Source of the DNA: Adenophora triphylla var. japonica
Lineage: Eukaryota; Streptophyta; Magnoliopsida; Asterales; Campanulaceae
DNA: 64,000 nucleotides
NCBI GenBank assembly: GCA_022495995.1
Contig: JAFEMH010002587.1
Location: 264,697 to 328,696 of the forward strand
Direction: 5' to 3'
Part shown: piece after piece, positions 10,178-21,098 of the stretch
Layout: each line of letters begins with the position of its first letter
Position numbering within the stretch: the first letter of the stretch is position 1
The notes under the pieces: generated by a model
The model's input: only the letters and a program-made list of their open reading frames with translations
What the model was told of the DNA's origin: nothing
The model's database searches: none
Translations under genes and position numbers: made by a program

Positions 10178-10846
10178 GTGCTTCGGGGAATGGGCTGGAC
10201 CGATAAAAGGGTCGATCGGCCTTAATAATAAGGTTCGATCGGCACAAAAAGGAAGGGTCGATCGGCCTTAAAAATAAGGTCCGATCGGCACTAAAAATAA
10301 GGTTCTATCGGCACTAAATATAAGTAAAGTTTATCTTGAATAAAAGGGTCGATCGGCCAAATGAGCTTGAGCTTGGCCCAACCTTGGCCCAAACTGGCCT
10401 AGAAGCTGGCCCCATTTTGCTATTGCTTGGCCCCAAATTCCAGCATGTTGGCCGGCCATGAGCCTTTGAAGCAGTGGCCTTAGTTTAGTACCAATAATAT
10501 TCGGTTCGTCCCGCGATTTTGCAGTCGCACTTTGACCACTATAATGACTTCTTTTGCACTTCGCTCTTTGGAATTTTATTTTTCATTTAATCCCATGAAT
10601 TTTTATAAATCAATTTCGTCCCAAATTTCCATATTTTCCAGTTTAGTCCCTGAATTTACAATAAATTCCAACTTGATCCAAAAGTTTCCAAATGCCAGTT
10701 TAGTCCCAGATTTTCCGAATTGCACTTCAGTCCCTTTACTCAAACCATATCAAATATACATAAAACTCGGGAATCAAACGCAAAGAAACCCTAATCAAAC
10801 CAGTCCAAAATATTTAAAATTCCTTTTTTCGGACCGGGTACTAACA

Positions 10847-10860
10847 GTAGCCCCTCGGCG
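10847..10860 (-). other. polypurine tract of the 17.4-kb element
   Basis: On the - strand CGCCGAGGGGCTAC directly precedes the 3' LTR start TGTTAGTACCC. It primes plus-strand synthesis. Confidence 0.7.
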
Positions 10861-11008
10861 ACGCTTCTTGTAAGACAAGTGGGGTCGACGATAAAAAATA
10901 GGATCCGTCCTGAAAAAAGGGATTTCAGGAGGTGGAATGATGAGCTTTCGGATGTGATGTTTGGACTCGAGCTGAGTCGCAAATGAAAGGTGACCAGGTA
11001 GGTCGAAC

Positions 11009-11070
11009 GGCTGAACCCTTGTCGGGCTACCTACGTATCCCAAGAGGAATCAAGCCAAATCGTAGTTCAG
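11009..11070 (-). other. conserved Tat 3'-region motif
   Basis: On the - strand GAACTACGAT...TTGATTCC...GGATACGTAGG...GGTTCAGCC. It matches the three copies in 450-948 and lies about 160 bp inside the 3' LTR. Confidence 0.65.
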
Positions 11071-11133
11071 AAAAGTGGGCGTTTATTACTCGAGAATGGC
11101 GGACGTGTGGTGTCAAGGATACGTGACTGCGCG

Positions 11134-11346
11134 GGAGTCACCAAAGGATTTGACTGTACGGGGAGTCACCCAAAGATTTGACTGTACGGGGAGTCACCCA
11201 AAGATTTGACTGTACGGGGAGTCACCCAAAGATTTGACTGTACGGGGAGTCACCCAAAGGATTTGACTGTACGGGGAGTCACCCAAAGATTTGACTGTAC
11301 GGGGAGTCACCCAAAGATTTGACTGTACGGGGAGTCACCCAAAGAT
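11134..11346. repeat. 28-bp tandem array, about 7.6 copies
   Basis: The unit contains GGGAGTCACCCAAAGATTTG plus ACTGTACG, nearly uniform. Non-coding interior of the 17.4-kb element. Confidence 0.9.
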
Positions 11347-11389
11347 TTTGCTAATGGCTCTTAAAAAGGTAATTGACTAAGATGGGCTT

Positions 11390-12310
11390 ATCTGTAGCTG
11401 TCGGAGGGACTTAGGCCACTATTGCTGCGAAGTTGTGGAAAAACTGTAGCTGCCAAAGGACTTAGGCTACAATTATCGATGATCGTGGCTGCCGGAAGGA
11501 CTTAGGCTCCAATTATCGATGAAAACTGGTAGCTGCCAAAGGACTTAGGCCACTAATTAATCGATGATCGTGGCTGCCGGAAGGACTTAGGCTACAATTA
11601 TCGATGAAAACTGGTAGCTGCCAAAGGACTTAGGCTAGTGATGAGGAATGGTGGCTGCCGGAGGACTTAGGCCACTAATTAATGAGGAATGGTGGCTGCC
11701 GGAGGACTTAGGCCACTAATGAATGAGGAATGGTGGCTGCCGGAGGACTTAGGCCAGTGATGAGGAATGGTGGCTGCCGGAGGACTTAGGCCACTAATTA
11801 ATGAGGAATGGTGGCTGCCGGAGGACTTAGGCCACTAATTAATGAGGAATGGTGGCTGCCGGAGGACTTAGGCCACTAATGAATGAGGAATGGTGGCTGC
11901 CGGAGGACTTAGGCCACTAATTAATGAGGAATGGTGGCTGCCGGAGGACTTAGGCCACTAATTAATGAGGAATGGTGGCTGCCGGAGGACTTAGGCCACT
12001 AATGATGAAAACTGTAGCTGCCAAAGGACTTAGGCTACTAATGAGGAATGGTGGCTGCCGGAGGACTTAGGCCACTAATGATGAAAACTGTAGCTGCCAA
12101 AGGACTTAGGCCACTATTGCTGCGAAGTTGTGGAAAAACTGTAGCTGCCAAAGGACTTAGGCCACTGCTTACTGATGAAGAATGGTGGCTGCCAAAGGAC
12201 TTAGGCCACTGCTTACTGATGAAGAATGGTGGCTGCCAAAGGACTTAGGCCACTAATGATGAAAACAGGTAACTGTAGCTGTCAAAGGACTTAGGCTACT
12301 GCTTACTGAT
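11390..12310. repeat. higher-order tandem array, units of about 45-60 bp
   Basis: Core GGTGGCTGCCGGAGGACTTA then GGCCACTAAT, alternating with GTAGCTGCCAAAGGACTTAG variants. Linker length varies (TAATTAATGAGGAAT, TGATGAAAACT). About 20 units. Confidence 0.85.
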
Positions 12311-12404
12311 GATGAATAGTTGTGTGAATTGATTGGGATTATTATGGCTTCCCGAGCCAAAGAACCAAGCGATTAAAAGATTGGGATGATCATTGCTAAG
12401 GTTT

Positions 12405-12755
12405 AGAGAGGAGTTTTGTCTTCTAGGCTCGAAGCTAGGGTTCTGAGAGGTATTTGTCACCTAGGCTTGAGGCTAGGGTCTAGAGAGGTATTTGTCACCT
12501 AGGCTTGAGGCTAGGGTTTAGAGAGGTATTTGTCACCTAGGCTTGAGGCTAGGGTTTAGAGAGGTATTTGTCACCTAGGCTTGAGGCTAGGGTTTAGAGA
12601 GGTATTTGTCACCTAGGCTTGAGGCTAGGGTTTAGAAAGGTATTTGTCACCTAGGCTTGAGGCTAGGGTTTAGAAAGGTATTTGTCACCTAGGCTTGGAG
12701 CTAGGTTTTAGAAAGGTATTTGTCACCTAGGCTTGGAGCTAGGGTTTAGAAAGGT
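12405..12755. repeat. 38-bp tandem array, about 9 copies
   Basis: The unit contains GAGAGGTATTTGTCACCTAG followed by GCTTGAGGCTAGGGTTTA. Copies diverge toward the right end (GCTTGGAGCTAGG). Confidence 0.88.
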
Positions 12756-15616
12756 AGTCTAAACAAGGCAGTTTGAGCAAAAAGGTTATGGTTTAAACTA
12801 GGCGAGGCCGAGTAAGTGTCGATGATAGAAGGTGTGATTAGGTAAGTTTGATGTCCAGAGATAAGGACCGAGTCATCTTGAGAGTCACAGAGATATGTCT
12901 TTGATAGATTTGAAGAGTTTAAAAATTTGTGGAGACCAAAGAGTGATTTTTGTAAACAAGGTACCAAGGAGGATGGCATTTTGAAAGTATGTTATTTTGA
13001 TAAGGAGGCCTTATGATTAATTACATTTCTAACTAGCTCAAAGAGTTTGCCACATGCTGATCTTGATGACAAGGGATGCCCTTCTTGCTAGATATGACTT
13101 TGTCGGAGCCTCGATTAGAGCCCCTGGCCTCTTCTGAAGAACCACATATTTGACCTATTTCTGTTGAGGGGAGCCTCAACATTTGATGAAGTGACCATGG
13201 CGAAGCCCCAGTCGATGGTGCAAAGTAAACCCGAAGGGAATCTGGTGAAGAGAGCCTGAGAGAACAGCTTAATAAAAGCCCCAGCTTGGAGAGATTCAAT
13301 GTATCCCCATTGCAGACAGAGTCATCTTGCAGCCACGGAGGCGACCCCTCGTTTCGAACAACAGTCAATCAGTCGCTGGACAAGACTCGGAAATGTATAT
13401 GTGCAGGGGCACATTTTTCGAAGGTGGGAATGGATCCCGATTTCGTGTATGACACTCTCGCTTTTTGGGTTTGACTCTTTTGGGAGAGTATAAGCATCAC
13501 AAGGTGTGGAAAAGTGTATGGAAGCCCCTGCTTGACAGAAAGACAGTGTTTGGCTCTATTTTCCTATGATGTAGAAAAAGAAGACTTGTCGAGACATTTG
13601 AAGAATTGTTTTATCCAGAATTATATTTTGGTTGCTCGAGAATGGACCCCACTGATTGGTTTATCAAATTCCAATTATATAAGTAAACAAATAATGACTG
13701 CTTTGATTTGAAGTTGGAATAAGAGAGAGAAAATCGATTGATGGTGAAATCGGGCTTGACTTTAGAAGGAGTAGGTTGTTCCGTTGTTGCTTCTTTGCTC
13801 ATTTGGTGGAAATTGTCGTGCGGGCTGCCGCTGCATTGATCTTCTTTATGGGAAAGAATGAAAAATAGAAAAAAGATTGGAGTGAAAGAAAAAGTGGGAC
13901 TTGACTGAGTATAGCCCTTTCTATTTTTCAGTCTTTCGAGTTAAGACTCGTTGCTCCTTTGTTCTCACAAGCCGAGGGGAGTAGTCCCTGGCGCGTGTCT
14001 CCTTGCTTTTACCGGAGTGCCGCTGAGAGGCACGGATGCGAAGCCCCAGTGAGACTTTTGCAGACAGTGTTTGAGGAGTCGAATGAACGAATTTCAAGAA
14101 TAGGACGAGTTCCCAAACTTTTGAGAGAATATGTAATATGCTCACGTAGGATAACAAGTGACTCAAAAATTTGAATATGCATTTCTTTTAAATAATCTTT
14201 TAGGGAAATGAGAATGCCATCCGGTAGCGGTTGTAACTGGGCTTTGGGTTGCGATCGATCATTAGGTGGTGATTAACATGGCCTCTTAAAGTGAGAGGTC
14301 GGCTGGGCCTTTTGCTGAGAGGTTGGTTTGCGGGATGTGTTTGGGATCTCTAAGGTGAAGGGATTTTCTTGTTGTCGTTTCTTCAGAACCTCTAAGAGTG
14401 AGGTTAACTTTGATTTTGACAAGGTCAAGGGTGGTGATGGAATCCTCTAAAAGTGAGAGGATGGACTTGGAATTGGTTTACGGGATTTGTCCAAGAGGAA
14501 ATCTTTGTTGCTTCTTCTCGTGAGTTTGTTGTGACTTCAGCAGGTAACTTGATAACGATAAGACCTTCACTCGACGTCTCATTCTTACAACCTTTGAGAT
14601 GGGAGGTTCACTTCGGAGTGATTTTTTTTTTTTTTAACACCATCTTCTCGAAAAGCCTTCGGATTTGTTTGCTCGCGATAGCCCCTAGCGTATGCCTTAG
14701 GATGCGTTTACCTTTTCCCTCTTGGGCTTGGAGGTGGTCCCTTCTTTTGTGAGTCGAGTGAGGTCCTTGTATGAGTTTCTTTTGCATTTCGCCTTTCTTG
14801 AGCTTTGTGAGTCAGGGGAGCCCCTAGTATGGGCTTCTTCCTTAGGGTTTCAAAACTTGTCGATCTTGAAATGAAAGGGTATTATTTAGTGAGGATAAGG
14901 TTATGGCTTCCTATGGTGAGAGGTTCAAGCTTCAATCGCTACTGGATAGCATTCTCAAAAGAGTATTTAAAATAAATGCAAACTCATTTAACCGACTTAT
15001 TAAGTAAGGCAAAATATATTCGGACCATGAGAAAGATATATGAGCATATTCAATGAAAGCTTATCGATCAAATGGAAAATCAGAGGAGACGCGAGTTTGG
15101 GGGGTTGGTGGGCCCCAAGTTAATATTTATGTAGCACTTGTGAAGGATAAGAACAACTCCTTGCATCTTCTTTAAATTGCAGTGGCGTGAGCAGCTATTT
15201 TCTGATGATGAGCAACAACGGTCTTTGTGCTTGGTCTTGACCATATGGAAAGGAGGGTGTATCTGGGGAAGAGAGCATAGAGGGTATGTACGAAAAGTAT
15301 ATGGTGAAGTGTGGGGAGAATGTATGAGAGAAGGGTGCGTAGAGGTGGTGTATATGCGGAAATGACAGTGAGTTGTTTACTCCAATCAAAGCATTCATTT
15401 TTAGCCGGTGAGTTTATCAGTGAGATTAGCAATCAAATGATAATTATAAATAAAACAATCTTCTTGAAAGTAATGCGAGATTATGTCTCAAGTCTAGAAA
15501 GAAAAGAAAGAAAGACTATTTTATTATTGAAATAACTAATCTAAAGTGGACATTACATACCGATGTCCAAAGTGGAAGTAAGAAAGACACACTAGAACCT
15601 ACAAGACTGAATGAAT
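12756..15616. other. interior of the 17.4-kb element, no gene recognised
   Basis: No ORF above about 110 codons on either strand and none with a recognisable domain. At least eight sites read, on the - strand, as GGGGCT preceded by purines or CT (near 13107, 13203, 13278, 13523, 13983, 14042, 14682, 14818). They resemble the element's own polypurine tract. Confidence 0.5.
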
Positions 15617-16279
15617 CTAAATCCTTCCTTGAAGTATGAGGGCTTCTTCATCAATGAGGCCTTGGTTGATCAAACTTTGAATCAAGCATTTTAGCTGCTT
15701 ACAGTTGTCAGTGGTATGCCCAACGTACTTGTGGTATTTGCAAAACTTGGATGTATCCAAGTTAGCTCTCTTATTAACAGGCTTGTAATTCTCGAGCGGC
15801 TTGATCAAACTCTTTCCCACCAAAATGTCGAAGAACTCACCCACGGGCATTCCTAAGTCATCAAACTGCTCCTTGTCGATCTTCTTCCCTTGGATTGAAT
15901 TTGGGGGTGACTCGGGTATTGGTGCCCTTTGTTGGTTGGTGGCCACAGTAGGTATCCTGAATGAGAAATTTTGATGTGTTGAACCATAAGTGGGACCACA
16001 AGCATGTGGATGGTAGGGACTCTGGAATTGAACAGGAGGAGGAACTCTTCTCAAGCACTCGTGAATGTAAGACAAATGGTATTGCTCAATTTCATGCATG
16101 TCTTTGAGGAGGTTGATCACTCCCAACCTCATGTCTGAGACTTCTTTAAGGACTTCAATGCTTTTCTCCATAGACATGATGCAGAATTCTGTAAGAACAT
16201 ACGGCAGAGTCAAACCAATGAGTTGAATTAGATTCATAATTAATCTTAAGGCATCTCTGAGAAAATAGTTGATCTCCAC
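15617..16279 (-). pseudogene. gag remnant of the Tat/Ogre-like element
   Basis: A 220-codon frame whose C-terminal part reads SKFCKYHKYVGHTTDNCKQL, the CxxH...HxxxxC zinc-finger-like end of Tat-lineage gag, followed by LKCLIQSLINQGLI. A Pro-rich middle (VPPPVQFQSPYHPHACG) precedes it. Complete gag is several hundred residues; the capsid-like core is missing. It lies downstream of the tandem array and upstream of non-coding sequence. It is the only coding trace in the element, which supports non-autonomous mobility. Confidence 0.68.
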
Positions 16280-16379
16280 AATTTGAGAGTTTGACCGAGC
16301 TGAAGTTGCCTACGTAACCCTTACCATTTAAGATACGAGTCTCAGGTCACCGTAGTTCGAGGGGGCCCCGATGGATGAT

Positions 16380-17138
16380 ACAACCAGGGTTAAGTTTAGA
16401 GGAAGAGAGAGGATGAATGTAAAAGAGGAAGAGGAAGATGACTCGATCCTTGGTCAAATGAGGGTGAGCTAATTGGACTTGGAGGAGGATTGGCCTTGGT
16501 AAGTTGGCTTAGGTAGGCCCTAGATGGTGGTTTGATCTAGATGGGTCGAGAGAGGTTTGATCTAGGTGGGTCTTTGGCTAAAGGGTGCTAGAGATAAAGG
16601 ATCTAAACTATGGATGGTTTTAAGACTAAGGGAGCAGACTGTGGATGGTTCAAGAGATAAGAGGTAGAACTTTAAAGGGTCCTAACTTGAAGGATCATGG
16701 GGGTCTAAGGTAGAGGAGTGGACCATGGATGGTCCAAGAGACGAGGGTTGGACCTCGAAGAGTCTCAGGTGGAAGGGTGGACCTTTAATGGTCCTAGATA
16801 GAGAGAGTGGACCTCGAAGGGTCCTAAATTGAGGAGTGGACCTTGAATGGTACAAAGTAGAGGAAGTGGACCTAGAAGGGTCCGAAAGATGAGAAGTGGA
16901 CCTTGAATGGTCTAAGATTGGGAGAGTGGACTTAGTATAGGAAGAACACCACGAAGGGTCAAAGAGTGGACCTTGAACGGTCCAAGATAGAGAGACTGGA
17001 CCTAGGGCAGTCGGTAGTAGAGGGTGTGGACCTTGAAGGGCCCAAGAGATGAGGAGTGGACCTTGAATGGTCCAAGATTCGGAGACTGGACCTAGGGCGG
17101 TCCACAGTAGAGGGTGTGGACCTTGAAGGGTCCAAGAG
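16380..17138. repeat. degenerate outer part of the 30-bp array
   Basis: Irregular units built on GTGGACCTTGAATGGTCC and AAGGGTCC with variable spacing. They grade into the regular array to the right. Confidence 0.75.
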
Positions 17139-18714
17139 ATGAGGAGTGGACCTCAGAGGGGCCTAGAAATGGAGAGTGGACCTCGGAGGGTCCTAGAAAT
17201 GGAGAGTGGACCTCGGAGGGTCCTAGAAATGAAGAGTGGACCTCGGAGGGTCCTAGAAATGAAGAGTGGAGAGTGGACCTCGGAGGGTCCTAGAAATGAA
17301 GAGTGGACCTCGGAGGGTCCTAGAAATGAAGAGTGGAGAGTGGACCTCGGAGGGTCCTAGAAATGGAGAGTGGACCTCGGAGGGTCCTAGAAATGAAGAG
17401 TGGACCTCGGAGGGTCCTAGAAATGCAGAGTGGACCTCGGAGGGTCCTAGAAATGAAGAGTGGACCTCGGAGGGTCCTAGAAATGAAGAGTGGACCTTGA
17501 AGGGTCCTAGAAATGCAGAGTGGACCTCGGAGGGTCCTAGAAATGAAGAGTGGACCTCGGAGGGTCCTAGAAATGAAGAGTGGAGAGTGGACCTCAGAGG
17601 GACCTAGAAATGAAGAGTGGACCTCAGAGGGTCCTAGAAATGAAGAGTGGACCTTGGAGGGTCCTAGAAATGCAGAGTGGACCTCGGAGGGTCCTAGAAA
17701 TGAAGAGTGGACCTCGGAGGGTCCTAGAAATGAAGAGTGGACCTCGGAGGGTCCTAGAAATGAAGAGTGGACCTTGAAGGGTCCTAGAAATGGAGAGTGG
17801 ACCTCGGAGGGTCCTAGAAATGAAGAGTGGACCTCGGAGGGTCCTAGAAATGAAGAGTGGACCTCGGAGGGTCCTAGAAATGAAGAGTGGACCTTGGAGG
17901 GTCCTAGAAATGAAGAGTGGACCTCGGAGGGTCCTAGAAATGAAGAGTGGAGAGTGGACCTCGGAGGGTCCTAGAAATGAAGAGTGGACCTCGGAGGGTC
18001 CTAGAAATGAAGAGTGGACCTCGGAGGGTCCTAGAAATGAAGAGTGGAGAGTGGACCTCGGAGAGTCCTGGAAATGAAGAGTGGACCTCGGAGGGTCCTA
18101 GAAATGAAGAGTGGACCTTGGAGGGTCCTAGAAAAGAAGAGTGGACCTTGGAGGGTCCTAGAAATGAAGAGTGGACCTCGGAGGGTCCTAGAAATGAAGA
18201 GTGGACCTCGGAGGGTCCTAGAAATGAAGAGTGGACCTCGGAGGGTCCTAGAAATGAAGAGTGGATAGTGGACCTCGGAGAGTCCTGGAAATGAAGAGTG
18301 GACCTCGGAGGGTCCTAGAAATGAAGAGCGGACCTTGAAGGGTTCTAGAAATGCGGAGCGGACCTTGAAGGGTCCTAGAAATGAGGAGTGGACCTCGGAG
18401 GGTCCTAGAAATGAGGAGTGGACCTCGGAAGGTCATAAATTGAGGAGTGGACCTCGGAGGGTCCTAGAAATAAGGAGTGGACCTCGGAAGGTCCTAAATT
18501 GAGGAGTGGACCTCGGAGGGTCCTAGAAATTAGGAGTGGACCTCGGGGGGTCCTAGAAATGAGGAGTGGACCTCGGAGGGTCCTATAAATGAGGAGTGGA
18601 CCTCGGAGGGTCCTAGAAATGAGGAGTGGACCTCAGAGGGTCCTAGAAATGAGGAGTAGACCTCGGAGGGTCCTAGAAATGAGGAGTGGACCTCGGAAGG
18701 TCCTAAATTGAGGG
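17139..18714. repeat. 30-bp tandem array, about 50 copies
   Basis: The unit contains GTGGACCTCGGAGGGTCCTA and GAAATGAAGA. A 6-bp GAGTGG insertion recurs in some units. Because 30 is a multiple of 3, long stop-free frames appear on both strands with 10-residue repeats (EWTSEGPRNE on +). I see no sign that they are translated. In the element's own orientation the array lies between leader and gag remnant. Confidence 0.95.
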
Positions 18715-19446
18715 ATAGTTAAGCATTTTATTTACAAAAAAGCCCTCTATTTTTTATAGAACCTACTCTTGGTTGGAAGGGATACCCCTTTTTCGCAACT
18801 AACTAAAGGTCCTAAAGTGGTGGATCCTAACGACTAACCGTCTCATATAGACATTTAAGATGATATTTATGGGAAGTACTACAGACCTATGATAAGACAA
18901 GATCTTTTAACAAGCACTCAACCTTACATGGCACGTCCTTTAAAAGGAAATCAATTTTTTTAGTGCCCTTTTCTCTCTATAGATCTTGACTTATCACTAG
19001 TTCGTAGTGACTCAACATAAAGACCTTATTAATTGTCTACATGAAAGAGCTAGTCAAACCAACCGGTCACAGGGAGTGTACTCCTAGCAAAGTGGGTGAC
19101 ACAAGGGCTAGGTTTAAGGCTCCCACCGTGCAGCTGAAGCGCACTGATGAGTGGATGGCCAAGTGAGACTCGGAAGGGAGGCGACATGATCACCACACTT
19201 CCCGCACTTTGGCTTCTCCGAAGGGTTAAGGGTGTCTGTGCAGTGTGACACGGACTCTAGTGGTAGTGTGAGGTAAAAAGTCTAATTCTTTTTTAAGGAG
19301 AAAATAGAAAGATTTTTTTTTGTTTTAGGAGATGCATGCATGCAATGCAACAGTTAGGAATAAAGGAAATAAAAAAGAAAGCAAAATACAACACCACAAA
19401 GGAAAATGAAAGTCTGACCCACTAAGTTTGAAAAAGTTCAAAACAG
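18715..19446 (-). other. 5' leader of the 17.4-kb element
   Basis: Non-coding sequence between the primer binding site and the tandem array. Nothing else recognised. Confidence 0.5.
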
Positions 19447-19464
19447 TCCCCAGCGGAGTCGCCA
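19447..19464 (-). other. primer binding site (tRNA-Arg type)
   Basis: On the - strand TGGCGACTCCGCTGGGGA, one base inside the 5' LTR end (TTCACA). This sequence is the usual Ogre/Tat primer site, complementary to a tRNA-Arg 3' end. Confidence 0.85.
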
Positions 19465-19465
19465 C

Positions 19466-21093
19466 TGTGAATACCCCGTCCCGATGCAACGCGCATTCGG
19501 AGGTTTGAAATAAATAATCATATAATGTCGGACCGAAATGGGATATTCATTTAGTGACACTCGCTTTAAACCATATTAAAATATTAGTTTAATTTTGAGA
19601 GTCGCCAGGCCACTTTGATATAGCCCAAAGCTTTGAAAAAAAAGCTAAACAGTTAATTGGGTTCGGGGGTCAAGTTACAACAGAAGAAGAAACGCTATCA
19701 CTCCTATTGCCCGACGGATCGGTCTTTCTAGCATGTGGGGTGTTGGTTGTGTGCGGTGTTTACAGGAATAGATAGAAGAAACGGGATCATGCATAAGGAG
19801 GAGGGGAGAGAAAGAATTAATTGATGATCACACCCTAGAACCTTTGAGTTAGGCCCTCGGAAGGTGCACTAATCAACGTTCATCCTTGGGGAATTATTGA
19901 TCATGGGATAATTATTACTAAGGTAGAAGGTAAGAAATAGTTCCTAGATCCATTGGGTTTTCTTGGGCGAAACCTTAGATCATCCTCGGCTATGCATATT
20001 TAAATATATTGAAATAGTCCTAAATCTAGCATTAAGCATGCAAGTAAACAGCAATAATAAAAATAAAGGATGAAATAAAAGACTTACCAATTGTAGCAAG
20101 GCTTTGAGAATCGAATCTAAGGGCGATTCGAATAATATTGAGAGATGTACGGAAAGGAGAATCAAGTATAGTCTTGCCTTCTCCGTGGGAAAATAGGTTG
20201 TGAGATGATGTGTGGAAAGGAAATTCAAGTATAGTCTTGACTTCCCCCTTGAGAATTGTGTGTGATGGAACAAATCAAGTGTAGTCTTGATTTATTCGTT
20301 GAGAATCCGTGTGTTGTGGAAATAAACCAAGTTTAGTCTTGGTTCGTGTACTGAGAGAACGTGTGTGGGGAGATGTGGGGAAAAAACTGTATCCTTGAGT
20401 GAGTACCGAGTGCACATATTTATAGTGCTTTGGGGAATGGGCTGGACCGATAAAAGGGTCGATCGGCCTTAATAATAAGGTTCGATCGGCAAAAAAAGGA
20501 AGGGTCGATCGGCCTTAAAAATAAGGTCCGATCGGCACTAAAAATAAGGTTCAATCGGCACTAAATATAAGTAAAGTTTATCTTGAATAAAAGGGTCGAT
20601 CGGCCAAATGAGCTTGAGCTTGGCCCAACCTTGGCCCAAAATGGCCTAGAAGCTGGCCCCATTTTGCTATTGCTTGGCCCCAAATTCCAGCATGTTGGCC
20701 GGCCATGAGCCTTTGAAGCAGTGGCCTTAGTTTAGTACCAATAATATTCGGTTCGTCCCGCGATTTTGCAGTCGCACTTTGACCACTATAATGACTTCTT
20801 TTGCACTTCGCTCTTTGGAATTTTATTTTTCATTTAATCCCATGAATTTTTATAAATCAATTTCGTCCCAAATTTCCATATTTTCCAGTTTAGTCCCTGA
20901 ATTTCCAATAAATTCCAACTTGATCCAAAAGTTTCCAAATGCCAGTTTAGTCCCAGATTTTCCGAATTGCACTTCAGTCCCTGTACTCAAAACATATCAA
21001 ATATACATAAAACTCGGGAATCAAATGCAAAGAAACCCTAATCAAACCAGTCCAAAATATTTAAAATTCCTTTTTTCGGACCGGGTACTAACA
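19466..21093 (-). repeat. 5' LTR of the 17.4-kb element
   Basis: 1628 bp; on + it runs TGTGAATACC to GGTACTAACA. It shows the empty CACTA target (a single AAA near 20070). TATA box at 20417-20424 (- strand). A frame entering from its right end into the envelope-like ORF is chance read-through. Confidence 0.95.
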
Positions 21094-21098
21094 CCCCA
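21094..21098. repeat. target site duplication CCCCA, right copy
   Basis: Directly after GGTACTAACA; identical to 3652-3656. Confidence 0.9.

Larger units (their letters stand above)
3657..10846 (-). repeat. 3' LTR of the 17.4-kb element, split by a CACTA transposon
   Basis: On the - strand it starts TGTTAGTACCCGG and ends GGGGTATTCACA. Subtracting the CACTA element (5558 bp) and one copy of its 3-bp duplication leaves 1629 bp, against 1628 bp for the other LTR. A cluster of GGGTCGATCGGCC-type motifs lies at about 10195-10350. Confidence 0.92.
3657..21093 (-). mobile_element. large non-autonomous Tat/Ogre-like LTR retrotransposon
   Basis: Total length is 17,437 bp; without the nested CACTA it is about 11.9 kb. 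It has two LTRs (3657-10846 with the insertion, and 19466-21093), a primer binding site at 19447-19464, a polypurine tract at 10847-10860, and a 5-bp CCCCA duplication. The interior holds only a gag remnant (15617-16279) and three kinds of tandem array; no RT or integrase is visible, so mobility needed proteins from a relative. I count about 14 substitutions between the LTRs over 1628 bp, near 0.9 percent, which suggests a recent insertion. Discounting the element and one CCCCA rejoins the host ORF in frame. Confidence 0.9.

Noticed and set aside
17139..18436. Long repeat-protein ORFs on both strands
   Set aside because: They follow from a 30-bp stop-free tandem unit inside a non-coding part of a retrotransposon; no start context, domain or selection signal.
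20779..21093. Start of the 513-codon frame extending into the LTR
   Set aside because: The LTR boundary and target duplication at 21093/21098 show that the part left of 21099 is retrotransposon LTR.
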